DNA of 41,872 nucleotides, from NCBI GenBank assembly GCA_031553755.1, contig JAVBKZ010000029.1, forward strand, positions 1 through 41,872, in the 5' to 3' direction. The position numbers were made by a program, and so were the translations under genes. The notes below the pieces were generated by a model that was not told the DNA's origin, searched no databases, and was given only the letters and a program-made list of their open reading frames with translations. The stretch is from JAIRVZ01 sp031553755. Lineage in GTDB: Bacteria > Bacteroidota > Bacteroidia > Bacteroidales > Azobacteroidaceae. Below are positions 1-9,948 of the stretch, piece by piece; the stretch's first letter is position 1; each line of letters begins with the position of its first letter.

Positions 1-36
1 TTCGTTGTTGCTGTTGTTGTTAATTGTTGCGTTCAT
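1..36 (-). CDS. Possible 5' end of a gene leaving the left edge
   Basis: On the minus strand an ATG at 36-34 opens a frame reading MNATINNNSNNE to the window edge. Only 12 codons are visible, so no product can be named. Two boxes fitting the Bacteroidota -7 consensus lie about 95-120 bp upstream, which would give a long A/C-rich leader. The Asn-rich start could also be chance in this T/G-rich (plus strand) stretch. Confidence 0.35.
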   Translation of the reverse strand, partial: MNATINNNSNNE

Positions 37-129
37 GTTGTTTAATTTTTTAATTGTTGTGTGTTTAATTTTTTGTTCTTAATGTGTGTGTATCTTTATT
101 TTGTCTGTGTGTGTCGTTTAATTACAATG

Positions 130-156
130 CAAATGTACGGCTGAATTCCAAACCTA
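130..156 (-). promoter_or_regulatory. Two candidate TAnnTTTG promoter boxes
   Basis: The minus strand carries TACATTTG (137-130) and TAGGTTTG (156-149). Both fit the Bacteroidota -7 element TAnnTTTG. No convincing -33 TTTG sits at the usual 19-21 bp for the first box; a TTTG lies 17 bp upstream of the second. They would drive the partial gene at the left edge. Confidence 0.4.
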
Positions 157-279
157 AAGAATAAATGTTTTTACAAATACAAATAATTACCATTCGTTAA
201 CAAATCATTCATTTTAACACTTGTATTTTAATTAATTTTTTACAAAATTCAGGAAAATAATAGAAAATATAATACTTGC

Positions 280-1203
280 ATGAAATATTACACAACTATA
301 CTTTTACTGTTTCCATTGATATTTATTTTGGGAAAATCGAATACAATTCCGGAAATTAGTTCAAAAGACTGGATGAGCACCCTACCAGACAGTATATCTA
401 TTCGGCATTTATGGATCCCGGGAACGCACAATTCATGTACGTACAAAACGTCTTCTTCTTTTTCAAAATGTCAGACGTATGATTTGAAAGAACAACTCAA
501 TATGGGAGCGCGTTACCTTGATTTTAGGTTTGTTTACAGGAATAATACTTTAACCATGTTTCACGGGTATGATAATCTACAAATGACAATGGAAGACGCG
601 CTTTCTGAAATTAAACAATTTCTGGAAGAAAATCCATCCGAAATGATTTTACTACGAATGCAAATTGAAAAAAAGAAAAAAAATATTTCCGATGACTTTT
701 ATTATGATGCAATCGCGTCAACTTTTGAAAAAGCAGGATTAACACTGACGGACATTTCAAATCCTGATTGCAATAGACTGGGCAACGTGCGAGGAAAAGT
801 TATCATATTGGAATATATCCATTTAGAACAAAGTTCCCGAACTTATCCATTGATGGGCGATTATAGTTATTGGGGTTATTTTTCGACCGATGAACAAGTT
901 AATCTCAAATGGAATGATATTTTAAAAAAAGAAATTCAAGCATACAATAATCAAAAATTCAATAAAATCAATCTTTACGGAACAGGAGGACGAAAGTTAC
1001 TCGGAATTCCAATGCCAAATCCCCGCTCGTTTACACAATTACTGGTAAAAAATAAATGGGAAGACATTGTTAACCTGATAAAAAACAATTCCGACAATTT
1101 TATTGTCGCAGTTGATTTTGAAGAATTATTCACAGGAATTCCCGGAGAATTTTACCGTACGGTCTTTGAGAAAAATTTTAGAAAATCGAAATGTATAAAT
1201 TGA
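280..1203 (+). CDS. Secreted PI-PLC-X family phospholipase C
   Basis: A 307-residue protein of the phosphatidylinositol-specific phospholipase C X-domain family, which cleaves phosphatidylinositol or related lipids with two catalytic histidines. Residues 1-18 form a hydrophobic signal sequence, so the enzyme is expected outside the cytoplasm. The first catalytic region is seen as PGTHNS (His50), followed by a conserved stretch around MGARYLDFRF (about 75-84), and the second histidine as FHG (His95). ENPSEMILLRMQIE (about 116-129) is also typical of the family. Length fits small bacterial members. It is a single-gene unit, divergent from the partial gene at the left edge and convergent with the giant surface protein. 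Substrate is not shown by the sequence. The family assignment is secure; secretion is inferred from the N-terminus. Confidence 0.88.
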   Translation: MKYYTTILLLFPLIFILGKSNTIPEISSKDWMSTLPDSISIRHLWIPGTHNSCTYKTSSSFSKCQTYDLKEQLNMGARYLDFRFVYRNNTLTMFHGYDNLQMTMEDALSEIKQFLEENPSEMILLRMQIEKKKKNISDDFYYDAIASTFEKAGLTLTDISNPDCNRLGNVRGKVIILEYIHLEQSSRTYPLMGDYSYWGYFSTDEQVNLKWNDILKKEIQAYNNQKFNKINLYGTGGRKLLGIPMPNPRSFTQLLVKNKWEDIVNLIKNNSDNFIVAVDFEELFTGIPGEFYRTVFEKNFRKSKCIN

Positions 1204-1309
1204 TAGAAATAAATAGAACGATGTGACTCTAATGAGCCCAGTTTATTTAATCTTTAATTACGTCCCAATTTTAATGCGACACTAATGGGAATCTATATAA
1301 TATAAAAAC

Positions 1310-1339
1310 GGTGGACGGAAGTTTGTGCTTCTGCCCACC
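1310..1339. terminator. Bidirectional intrinsic terminator
   Basis: The stem GGTGGACGGAAG pairs with CTTCTGCCCACC across a TTTGTG loop, with one mismatch and one wobble. ATTTTC follows on the plus strand and GTTTTTAT on the minus strand. It lies between the convergent phospholipase and giant surface protein genes and could end both transcripts. Confidence 0.7.
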
Positions 1340-1384
1340 ATTTTCTATAGTTGCAAATTTTATCAAATTCTCAAAATAACCGTA

Positions 1385-4300
1385 TCAAAAACTTGAAGCG
1401 TTTTGGGTAATGATAATTTTCTTTGTCGTTGTACCAACAGAGACTATGTAAACTCCCTGTTTCAAAGGCACAAGAGTTACATTATCCGATATAGTAGCAT
1501 CGTGAATCAGCATACCGGAGAGGTTATGAATCCTCAGTTGTAATTTTTCTTCGCTTCTGAAATCCCTGATTTTTACTTTCGCATAACCTGGAAGAGAGTA
1601 AATTTGAACCGGACCGTTAGCTTCGTCTTTCATTTCCGGTTCCACTTTATCCGTAGGAGTACCTTCTTCTTCTGTTCTGACAGGGAATAACTGTATACTG
1701 GCATAACTTTTCTTAGTTTGTTCTACATTGTCGGATTCGTTTGTAATTCCATTGGCAGAACGAAGTTGATAGTTTCTTTTTACTTTGGCGATGGCATAGA
1801 CTGTATTTGTTTCACTCACTACTGGTATGTCGAATACCGTAATCGCACTTTTATCCGAACCGTCACTGTTATAAAACTCAGAAGAAGTGAAAGTTTTTAA
1901 TACAGTTCCCGGATAGAGAGTTTCACCAAAAATATCCTCATAGACACCTACGGTCACTTCGTGCGATGCAGTAAGCGGTGTTGCCGATTGATTGACAATT
2001 TCAATCAATGCTGTATTTTTTGTGTCGGTTGTTTTCAGCGATATTAAATTCACGTCCAACGAATAGGCCGTCAAATCGAGCATGCCGGTAGTTGTGGCGG
2101 TCGAACCATCCTCAAATGTGGCGGTAATGTTGTACGGCACGGGGTCTGTATTTGCAATGGGAACATAATATTTACTCTTGGCAATGTAAACGCCACCCGG
2201 AAGCACATTTGCAATTGAATTTGTGGTATCCGCTTCATTGATTACTACTTCAATGGAAGAAACTGGTTTGAAACCTGAATTTTGTACGTAAAACTCAATA
2301 TTGAACTGTTGACCTGCTTTCATACTTGCAGAATTGTAACTTTCTGATAAACAGGTAATTTTATTTTCAAACCGGACGACATCTTCCACCACAATCGCTC
2401 CATGCGAGTCGTTGGCAATTGCTGCCGCCACTTTCATTTCATTGCCTTGCTTGTATCCATCGAAACTTGCAAGCAACTGTGAACCGTCGTCCGCAAGCGT
2501 TAGTACTTTTTTCGGTTCTGAAGCGAAAATTCTTTTTCCCTGCGTACCGAATTTCGCCGCATACAAACTTGTTTGTACATCTCCATCGTTTACTGTTTTA
2601 GATGCATTGTATATGATAGCCAAATCATTGATAGAGCTTGCAGTATTATCTCCTACCAACTTGTAAGAAAAAGAAACCTTGTTGGTCATTCCTGCAAAAC
2701 CTGAAATACTGTCTATCGCCTGTCCGTTTTTTGTTGTCGCCAGCATATACACATCGTTCACGTTTGTAGTATCGTTTTTGGCATACGAAGTCATGAAACT
2801 TACATAATAGTTGTTGTCTGTACGTACAATTTGCGGTTTATGTCCGACCATGCCGGTTTCTATATTGACAATACTATCAGTTGCCGATACATAAATCAAC
2901 TTGATTTTTCCGGTTGTTTCGTTTTCTCCCGGCGTTGTTTTAGAAGGCGTTGTTTCTATGCGCACGGTAGCCACCACAATAGAGTCGCCATCGATAGCGA
3001 GATTGTAATCTCCCAAATTTTCAGATGATATCAATTTGAGCGGTTCGCTCCATGCCGTTCCATTGTAACGCGACAACATTAAGTCACCGGTAAACTTCAC
3101 TTCCAGACTGTCTACTTTCACTAAACCGCTTTTCCATATAACAGCTGCAGTAGAACCGTTGGGAGAAATTGCCGTTTTAGGTTGCATGTTTGCTTTCTTG
3201 TTATTCCATTCCACTCCGACATTCGACAATTGGGTTGTTTGCCATGTAGTTCCGGTTTTAAAAGAAGCATAAACATCTACATTGTTAGATTGTGTTTTAA
3301 AGTATGTATCATCTAAAACATTACTAGAAACCGGATGAATGCTGTCGCTCATTTGTTCGAAAGCTACCACGGTCGCGCCCGAAGTTGATGATGATACATC
3401 GAATCCGAATGAAGGCAATTTAAAATCCGGAAGCATGTCGGAAGTTGATCCTGAATGATAAACTGAAATGCGGTCATCGTTTTTATCCAACGGTTCATTG
3501 ATATTCTGAAACAACAATGATGTTCCGTCTCCGAAATAGCGAGGATAGGCATTTGCCGCTACATCATTGATAATGCTGTTGGGCAATGAAAGCGAACTTT
3601 TTATGTAAACATCCGAAAGCGAACGTAATTGAGGCGTTTTGTAAGGATTGGTGCTGTCATCCGGATAATACCATTCCTTTTGAACATCAAAAATTTTCCA
3701 TTCATTTGCCCACGACCAGAACAGAAAGTAAGCATGTGCATACGCATACATATTGGCATATACCTTGAACATTCCTCCCGAATTGAATTTATTATCAGCT
3801 AAATAAGGTTTCAATATCAGTTTATTCTGATTGAGTAAACCGGCTTTTCCTCTGACGCCTATCTCGGCTCCCGCGATACCAATGTTAGCTCCTGCGGTTA
3901 CTTCCGCCGTAACATCTAAACTTAACTTGGTTTCAAGCCATAAATCGAATTTGGCTTTATTGACGGCCATTGCCCAATCTTCGTCAGAAGGCTTGCTCAT
4001 ACCTAAAGTTGCTGATACTAAACCTTCCACGCCAATACCAACGTTTAAACCGGGAGCGATAGGAGTTTTCGTATAGGCAGAAGCTGATATCTCAGCAGAA
4101 ACTCCACCTTCGTTAAGTCCGTATTCCCATGACCCACTGAAAGGATCATAAGCTCCGTAACCTTCGAGGTAACCTCTGACACCTGCAAATGCGTTGGCAC
4201 TCGACAAGTGTTTCGATTCGTTTTTGGGTTTCATCTTCAATGATTTCCTCACCTCATCGAAAGCGGCATCGAATTCTTCCAATCGAGAATACATTTCCAT

Positions 4301-7300
4301 GCCCATGTTAGCTTGTCCTACGATGGGAACATCGTTGATGAAGTTGTGAGAGAATACGCCTCTTAAATAGTAGCGATTGCCAACCGTACTAGTCTTGAAT
4401 TGGAATGGCAACGGACTGGGTAAACTGAGGTTGAATCCTTCCATTCGCTTGATTGAATTATCTGCTTTGCCGAGATCGGCATTTTTCCCGAAACCGTCTA
4501 TGTCAAACTTATTTGGAGTGATTTGTACGTTGTCTTTCAAACTCTGCGTTATTTCCTCTTCATAGATTTTTGGATCGGTTTCATCGTTAAATAATCCCGG
4601 AAGTTCCGCTACTGTGTTTCCGTCGTAGGTAATAGTCGGGTATTTCAATTCTTTGTAGTTGATGAAATCGTTCAAGCGGTAAGATATATTGACATAAGTA
4701 TTCTCAAAACCTGTATATTCGGCAGGAGTAATAAGTTTGTAGCCTAGTGACGACATCCGTTTGTTACCGCTTGTCAATTTCAGATTCGCTGGATTCCATC
4801 CGTCTTCAATGTGCATAGTTAAATTCAGTACAGCATTTCGTAAATCGGCATAACGAGAATAAGAAACAACGGAATTGGAGCCGAGTTTGCTTAGGTCTTG
4901 TATGTAGGATTTCCATACTATATAATCTTCACCGCTATGGAAATGGTTAAATTCTGTCCATAAACATGTGTTTTCTTGTCTTAGTGTATTGGCTTTTTTC
5001 CTCAATGTGATAATTGTAGAATATTGAATTGAGCCATCTATTTTATCATAAGAAAGGTCGTTGAATATGATAGATTTAGGATTATATCCGTCAGCAATAA
5101 TTTCCATTACCATATCTTTCCATCCTGAAGAGGTATAGCCAAACTCACTTATCGGTATAAAATATGAATCGCCGGATGATGTACTTACTGTCCCTGAAGT
5201 ATTCGCGATAATATTGCCATTAAAGCAGCTCACTTTCGTTTTAAGAAAATCATAAAAAGAACCTGTATATTCGACTTGATATTCTTTTGAATAGCGTGTA
5301 ATGTGGTTGATATGGGCGTTAGAAGTAATTTTTTCACCGGTTTCTTCGTCCACTAAGGTTACTCTTATGCTTGATATAACACGGCTTTTTAAAGAATTCA
5401 TGAATTTATCTTCTTCTTCATATATTATACCTTTTGTTAGTATCGGGATGCTTGGAACTCCATATCCGTAACTCTTCAAGATAGCGCTTACACCGATGTA
5501 GAAATTATGAGTAGGTACATATTGCTTGCACGACACTTCTCCAATGATGCCTTTCGGTTCGAAAATAGTATATCTACTGGAATTATTTCCGGGTTTTGTC
5601 AATTCTACATGCACGCTATCGCCGTTCATATAAGAAATAAGGAGAGGTAAAGATGGGTCAAAATTTGGTATATTAAAGGTATAGTCTCCCCTATTAAATT
5701 CGACAAATTTTATTAGATAAATCTTATTTAAGATACTTTCCGAATTATAGGTATAACTCCTTTGCATACCCGCTTTAGGGAGTTTCATTATGACGTTGTA
5801 ATTGCTTCCATCGTTAGGAAGCGATATGTTTACCTTGTCATACGCGTCTTTAACTTCAGTATAGATGGTATTGCTTGAGTTCTGTTTGGTAACGCCAATG
5901 AGCAAATTGTCGAGAGTAGGACAATCTTTAATGATAGCAAAATGATTCATCGTTCTTAAAGGCGAATGCGCCGACATATAAGCATTGAAATCGGAGTATT
6001 TACCTGAAATATTGGCGGCATCAACCAATGTTTTTATTTCCGATAGATTATAACCATCTTGCCATTCATTCATTGAGGAGCCAATGTTATTTTCTGAATA
6101 TTTGTACCATGTATATCTTTCTATTATATCCAAATCAGGCGTATAGACTTTTGTTCTTCTTTCGTCGGAAAAGGTTTGAGGATTCCATTCCTTCACGCCA
6201 TTCGCAGAGATAATGTTGGTTTCTACGTAAACGTTCGTTATGAATTCTTCATAAATTTCTTCATAATTCAAACTTCTTGATCGCAATGGCCCGAGTGGAG
6301 CAGGCATCTTGTGGCTAACCATAAAGATTCCATTGTAGTAACCACCCATATCGGTCAGTTCGACCCAGTCGGGAACTAAAGCAGGATCGACTCCTTCGCC
6401 GGTTTTTCCTTCTACTACATCCATTGCTCCCAACCCGTGGTGGAAATGCTTTTGTATATAAGGGTCAGGATGTCTCCCTTCATAAACCCTTGTGGGTTTA
6501 TCTTGATAAGTGTACCATGAAATCGTGAAACCACATCTCGGATATACCATGTATTTGGGCAGGTATTTGACTTCGTATTTCAAACTTATCGTATCTCCCG
6601 ATATTACAGAGGGAGGCGTATCCCGTATCAGCCGCACTTGCGGATCGTGAGGCAGGTCGATATGTAAATTGAAAGTATCTGTCATTACGCGAGTAACATA
6701 AGTATCTCCGGTTTTATGCTTCAAAGGCATGGATATGATTATCTGGTAGGGTGGAGCACAAATACTGTCGCCTCTTTCCCAATTCCATTTTATTGCAGTA
6801 ACTTCTTTGGGGAAGGTTTGTGCATCGAAAGGAACTTCATAAGTCAAAATATAGTTGTCGAGCATGGTCGGAGTTATTTCGAAAGCATCGAAAATTGGTT
6901 TATATTTGGCTGAATCGGAGTGGATGACTTTCACTTTTACTTCGCCGTCTTTCTCCCACGAAGAGTCTTTCAGGTAATTAGATAAGGATAGCCGCGCATT
7001 TTCATAGGCGCTTCTTTGAAATTCATGATAAGGGTATCCTCCCCAATCAGGAAGATCTCCTACTACATAAATATCAAACGATTGTGTCAATGTTTCATCG
7101 TTGGCAGGCAAACTGTTTGCCAAGCGATATGTTACTTCATCGCTTGTAAAAGTGATCGTGGTTCTGCCTAAAGCTTTGGGTGAAAATACGCCCGCCTTTG
7201 AAATTTCTCCGGTTCCGGGATGACTGCTTGTCCATGTGCCGGCTTTGAATGTCGCATCAGTAGGGTTAAATACAGTGTTGAAAGTTACATTTCCCTTGTT

Positions 7301-8758
7301 GACATTTACCTGATTGTTTGCAGGGAGTGCAAAGCTGATGGAATTGATAGGATTGAATACGGTGGTTTGCGCTGTTACCGTAAAAGATGTGTTTGCGCCG
7401 TAAATAAAGAAATCTTCCATAGTTTCGCCTAATACATCCATTTCGGGTCTGCGATACAATATTTCGGCGCTTACGGTTATAGGCGAATTGCTTGTATTGC
7501 ATGCTTGCACAGTAGTTGTAATGGTGTTGGTTTCGCTGTTGAAAGTAAATTGATTACTATTGATAAAAGTCCGTCCACCATCGAGTGTTATGCCGATTTG
7601 TTCAAGCCATTCGTTATTTTGGGAAATTTTCCGTAGTAACTTACTGTTCAGTACAGGGATGGTTAATGTTATTGTTTCTCCGATATTGTATGTGGAAGCA
7701 TTAGCGGTAATTGTCCCAAAGCGAGGCTGTACTCTTATCTTTGAATATCCGGTCATGTTTACAGGTATTGCATCTCCATAGCCATGATTTCTGTCGTCTA
7801 CAGGAAAGCGGTCAAATAATGTAGTATTTGCCGTCATTTTCATATTCATAATAGAATCTGCCTGACGGACGAAGCAGGGGGCGGGGTCTGATACCCCGTC
7901 TATAGTTATTCGGGAATAATCCGTAATAATAGCATCTTCTGTTATTTTGTAAAGGAATTCTAACCGGTCGGAAACCGTTCCTACAGCCTGTTCGGGTTTT
8001 AACATAACTTTTTGTTTAGTAGAAGAAGAAGAATCGGAAACCGTTACAGGAAAGGATTCGTGGTCTATATACCGGCGGTTGATACGCAACTGCGTATTGT
8101 CGAGTACGCTCAAATGCCCGAAATACGAAGCGTCAAACGACAGCATCAGGTATGAACCGATGGAAGGGAAAGGCATGTCCATGTTCATGTAACATGAGGT
8201 TTCATCAGGATAGTCCGATCCGATAATGGGCGTTACAGGTAAAGGATTATTAAAATTTATTTTCACTACCTGATGTTGCGACTTGGTGCGGCTACCCAAT
8301 CCGAAAAACAGATAAACGCTCGCCGTATTGTTTGGAAGCGTTCCACGGGCAGTAAATTGCAAGACTTGCTGCGTTTCTCCTGCGGCAAATGTGAGTACGC
8401 CTTGTGTATTTTCGATCTCAAAACACGGCTCCCAACTACTGTGATAATTGTTGTTATAGAAATAATATTCGATAGAAACCGGATAGTTAGCTTCCGCTCC
8501 TTTAGGTCGGTTTACGGTAACGGAATAAGTTGTTCCGGGCGAAAAATCGCCTTTGTCAATTATGTATACATCAGGATTCCCGGAGCTTTGCATTCCGTCT
8601 GAAAAAGTTAGGATGTCACCGGCAACAGGCAACGGATAAACATTTTGCGCATAGGTTGTCAACGGACAATATATGACAAAAAAGAGAACAAGTAAACTTA
8701 CCTTCAAACCGAGTAGTTTCCCCGGTAAGATTGGAAAAAAAGTAATAGCTGTTTTCAT
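1385..8758 (-). CDS. Giant type IX-secreted surface protein (2457 aa)
   Basis: A very large protein with an N-terminal signal peptide (hydrophobic core about residues 18-32, likely cleavage after YAQ) and a C-terminal type IX sorting domain (about 2384-2457, with LRIHNLSGMLI and the closing QGVYIVSVG...KKIIITQ pattern). Between them I see beta-rich modules: a BIG2/Ig-like region at about 470-565 (AGTWTSSHPGTGEISKAGVF then LGRTTITF), a Gly/Ala-rich barrel- or fibre-like region at about 1460-1690, a region with WNN and AVIWKSG repeats suggesting a propeller at about 1835-2020, and a CARDB-like Ig module at about 2135-2260. No catalytic domain is recognisable, so an adhesive or structural surface role is only a guess. 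It implies a type IX secretion system elsewhere in the genome. The gene is monocistronic in appearance and uninterrupted over 7.4 kb. Confidence 0.85.
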   Translation of the reverse strand: MKTAITFFPILPGKLLGLKVSLLVLFFVIYCPLTTYAQNVYPLPVAGDILTFSDGMQSSGNPDVYIIDKGDFSPGTTYSVTVNRPKGAEANYPVSIEYYFYNNNYHSSWEPCFEIENTQGVLTFAAGETQQVLQFTARGTLPNNTASVYLFFGLGSRTKSQHQVVKINFNNPLPVTPIIGSDYPDETSCYMNMDMPFPSIGSYLMLSFDASYFGHLSVLDNTQLRINRRYIDHESFPVTVSDSSSSTKQKVMLKPEQAVGTVSDRLEFLYKITEDAIITDYSRITIDGVSDPAPCFVRQADSIMNMKMTANTTLFDRFPVDDRNHGYGDAIPVNMTGYSKIRVQPRFGTITANASTYNIGETITLTIPVLNSKLLRKISQNNEWLEQIGITLDGGRTFINSNQFTFNSETNTITTTVQACNTSNSPITVSAEILYRRPEMDVLGETMEDFFIYGANTSFTVTAQTTVFNPINSISFALPANNQVNVNKGNVTFNTVFNPTDATFKAGTWTSSHPGTGEISKAGVFSPKALGRTTITFTSDEVTYRLANSLPANDETLTQSFDIYVVGDLPDWGGYPYHEFQRSAYENARLSLSNYLKDSSWEKDGEVKVKVIHSDSAKYKPIFDAFEITPTMLDNYILTYEVPFDAQTFPKEVTAIKWNWERGDSICAPPYQIIISMPLKHKTGDTYVTRVMTDTFNLHIDLPHDPQVRLIRDTPPSVISGDTISLKYEVKYLPKYMVYPRCGFTISWYTYQDKPTRVYEGRHPDPYIQKHFHHGLGAMDVVEGKTGEGVDPALVPDWVELTDMGGYYNGIFMVSHKMPAPLGPLRSRSLNYEEIYEEFITNVYVETNIISANGVKEWNPQTFSDERRTKVYTPDLDIIERYTWYKYSENNIGSSMNEWQDGYNLSEIKTLVDAANISGKYSDFNAYMSAHSPLRTMNHFAIIKDCPTLDNLLIGVTKQNSSNTIYTEVKDAYDKVNISLPNDGSNYNVIMKLPKAGMQRSYTYNSESILNKIYLIKFVEFNRGDYTFNIPNFDPSLPLLISYMNGDSVHVELTKPGNNSSRYTIFEPKGIIGEVSCKQYVPTHNFYIGVSAILKSYGYGVPSIPILTKGIIYEEEDKFMNSLKSRVISSIRVTLVDEETGEKITSNAHINHITRYSKEYQVEYTGSFYDFLKTKVSCFNGNIIANTSGTVSTSSGDSYFIPISEFGYTSSGWKDMVMEIIADGYNPKSIIFNDLSYDKIDGSIQYSTIITLRKKANTLRQENTCLWTEFNHFHSGEDYIVWKSYIQDLSKLGSNSVVSYSRYADLRNAVLNLTMHIEDGWNPANLKLTSGNKRMSSLGYKLITPAEYTGFENTYVNISYRLNDFINYKELKYPTITYDGNTVAELPGLFNDETDPKIYEEEITQSLKDNVQITPNKFDIDGFGKNADLGKADNSIKRMEGFNLSLPSPLPFQFKTSTVGNRYYLRGVFSHNFINDVPIVGQANMGMEMYSRLEEFDAAFDEVRKSLKMKPKNESKHLSSANAFAGVRGYLEGYGAYDPFSGSWEYGLNEGGVSAEISASAYTKTPIAPGLNVGIGVEGLVSATLGMSKPSDEDWAMAVNKAKFDLWLETKLSLDVTAEVTAGANIGIAGAEIGVRGKAGLLNQNKLILKPYLADNKFNSGGMFKVYANMYAYAHAYFLFWSWANEWKIFDVQKEWYYPDDSTNPYKTPQLRSLSDVYIKSSLSLPNSIINDVAANAYPRYFGDGTSLLFQNINEPLDKNDDRISVYHSGSTSDMLPDFKLPSFGFDVSSSTSGATVVAFEQMSDSIHPVSSNVLDDTYFKTQSNNVDVYASFKTGTTWQTTQLSNVGVEWNNKKANMQPKTAISPNGSTAAVIWKSGLVKVDSLEVKFTGDLMLSRYNGTAWSEPLKLISSENLGDYNLAIDGDSIVVATVRIETTPSKTTPGENETTGKIKLIYVSATDSIVNIETGMVGHKPQIVRTDNNYYVSFMTSYAKNDTTNVNDVYMLATTKNGQAIDSISGFAGMTNKVSFSYKLVGDNTASSINDLAIIYNASKTVNDGDVQTSLYAAKFGTQGKRIFASEPKKVLTLADDGSQLLASFDGYKQGNEMKVAAAIANDSHGAIVVEDVVRFENKITCLSESYNSASMKAGQQFNIEFYVQNSGFKPVSSIEVVINEADTTNSIANVLPGGVYIAKSKYYVPIANTDPVPYNITATFEDGSTATTTGMLDLTAYSLDVNLISLKTTDTKNTALIEIVNQSATPLTASHEVTVGVYEDIFGETLYPGTVLKTFTSSEFYNSDGSDKSAITVFDIPVVSETNTVYAIAKVKRNYQLRSANGITNESDNVEQTKKSYASIQLFPVRTEEEGTPTDKVEPEMKDEANGPVQIYSLPGYAKVKIRDFRSEEKLQLRIHNLSGMLIHDATISDNVTLVPLKQGVYIVSVGTTTKKIIITQNASSF

Positions 8759-8818
8759 GCGTAAATATATTTAAGAATTAAATAATAGACTAAATTTGAT
8801 AACACACTTAATATACAA

Positions 8819-9244
8819 TTAGATTGAAAGTATTTTCTTCCTATACATGGAAGGTGTCATATTATATTGCCGGATAAACAAGCGATAAAATGTTCGAGAG
8901 CTGCCAAAACCAGACCTTTCGGCAATTTTTTCAAGGGTTAAAAGAGAATCTTTCATCAATACAAAGGCTTCCTGCATGCGAAGTCCTGTTATATGATCTT
9001 TGAAACCGGTGTTATATAAATCTTTAAATACTTTAATAATTACCTGTTTGTTGGATCCTAAAGAACAGACAAGAGAATCTTGAGTTATCATCGGATCAAG
9101 ATAACATTTTTCTTCTACCAACAATTTTTCTATGTCGGCTTTTAGTATTTCGTATGTAATGTGTTTGTTATAAGATAATAACAAAATAAGACACAAAGAG
9201 ACACAATTTCTTCTCTTTCCTAAAGATAATGAAAATGTTTTCAT
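8819..9244 (-). CDS. Short AraC-family transcriptional regulator
   Basis: A 141-residue protein whose last 100 residues form an AraC/XylS-type double helix-turn-helix: SNKQVIIKVFKDLYNTGFKDHI for the first part, then LTLEKIAERSGFGSSRTFYR for the second helix-turn-helix, ending in the usual MTPSMYRK. The phrase LLVEEKCYLDPMIT just before it is typical of Bacteroidota AraC proteins that carry an N-terminal TPR/transmembrane sensor. Here only about 40 residues precede the DNA-binding domain, including a hydrophobic run CVSLCLILLLS. This suggests either a stand-alone DNA-binding protein or a sensor that has lost its N-terminus. It lies 60 bp upstream of the giant surface protein in the same direction, so it may regulate that gene; this is inference. 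Confidence 0.72.
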   Translation of the reverse strand: MKTFSLSLGKRRNCVSLCLILLLSYNKHITYEILKADIEKLLVEEKCYLDPMITQDSLVCSLGSNKQVIIKVFKDLYNTGFKDHITGLRMQEAFVLMKDSLLTLEKIAERSGFGSSRTFYRLFIRQYNMTPSMYRKKILSI

Positions 9245-9434
9245 ATTTTGTTTTTCGACTTGGTAAAGATAAAAAGATTTTTTAATATTTTATGTCAAAA
9301 TGTCCCAATTGAAAAAATTATATCATTTGAAGAGAATGAAACAAATTGTCAGATTTCTCATTTTTCTTTGTTTTCAATGAATTTATGCTAATTAAAAACT
9401 GTTTAAAATTCAAATCGGACACTAATCGAATATT

Positions 9435-9540
9435 TTTAAACATGGAGTAACATAGAGATTAATTCACGGAGTATTTTGCCTCTGTGAAACTCCGTGTTGG
9501 AATATTTCCGTGTACTTTGTATGTTAATATTCAAGTCGAA
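9435..9540. repeat. Dispersed ACTCCGTG-type intergenic repeat, copy 1
   Basis: The 300 bp between 9245 and 9545 contains no gene. Its right half holds AACATGGAGTAA, an inverted pair CACGGAGT / ACTCCGTG (9465-9496) and CTCTGTGAAACTCCGTG. A related sequence in the opposite orientation lies at 17565-17670. The left half (9245-9434) is AT-rich, with nothing further recognised. Confidence 0.6.
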
Positions 9541-9545
9541 ATGGA

Positions 9546-9917
9546 TTAGTTTTTCAGACAGCCAAGAGGGATGATCAGCACTCCATCTTCGCGTCGGTAA
9601 GCAAACTGTCCGCCAGTCAAGACCATCAGGAAAGCAGGATTTCCCATTTTATCCGTATCTATTTTATTTTTCAACTCTAACAGATTTTTGGCTGCCATTT
9701 CAATTTGCTTATTTCCTAACTTTACTTCTATGGCTCCCCACCTTCCATCTCGTAGCGAAACAATCAAGTCGGCTTCCAAACCGCTTTTATCCCGGTAATG
9801 GAATACATCCCCGTCGTTTACTTGTGCATAAATACGTAAATCGCGGGTACACAAGGATTCAAACAAGAATCCGAACATTTCAAAATCTTTCAATACGCCC
9901 TCAGGATTTATCCTCAT
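9546..9917 (-). pseudogene. N-terminally truncated AAA ATPase: DUF4143 domain remnant
   Basis: This 123-residue frame is the C-terminal DUF4143 domain of the Bacteroidota AAA+ ATPase/DUF4143 family. It shows FGFLFESLCTRDLRIYAQ, the nuclease-like fold segment YRDKSGLEADLIV...WGAIEVKLG, and the family end AYRREDGVLIIPLGCLKN. Intact members are about 400-450 residues with a P-loop domain first; here the ATPase half is gone, and an in-frame TAA lies just upstream of the ATG. It is therefore a 5'-truncated remnant, though the remaining frame is clean and could still be translated. Three 23-bp tandem repeats lie directly upstream. It sits where leuB occurs in some relatives' leu clusters. A full-length ATPase of the same broad class lies at 14196-15428, but it is a different subfamily. 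Confidence 0.75.
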
Positions 9918-9948
9918 TTTATATTATCCGGATGCTAATATACAACTA

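Noticed and set aside
1..279. Functional T/G-rich element at the left edge
   Set aside because: Explained by the A/C-rich leader and Asn codons of a minus-strand gene start; no repeat unit is evident.
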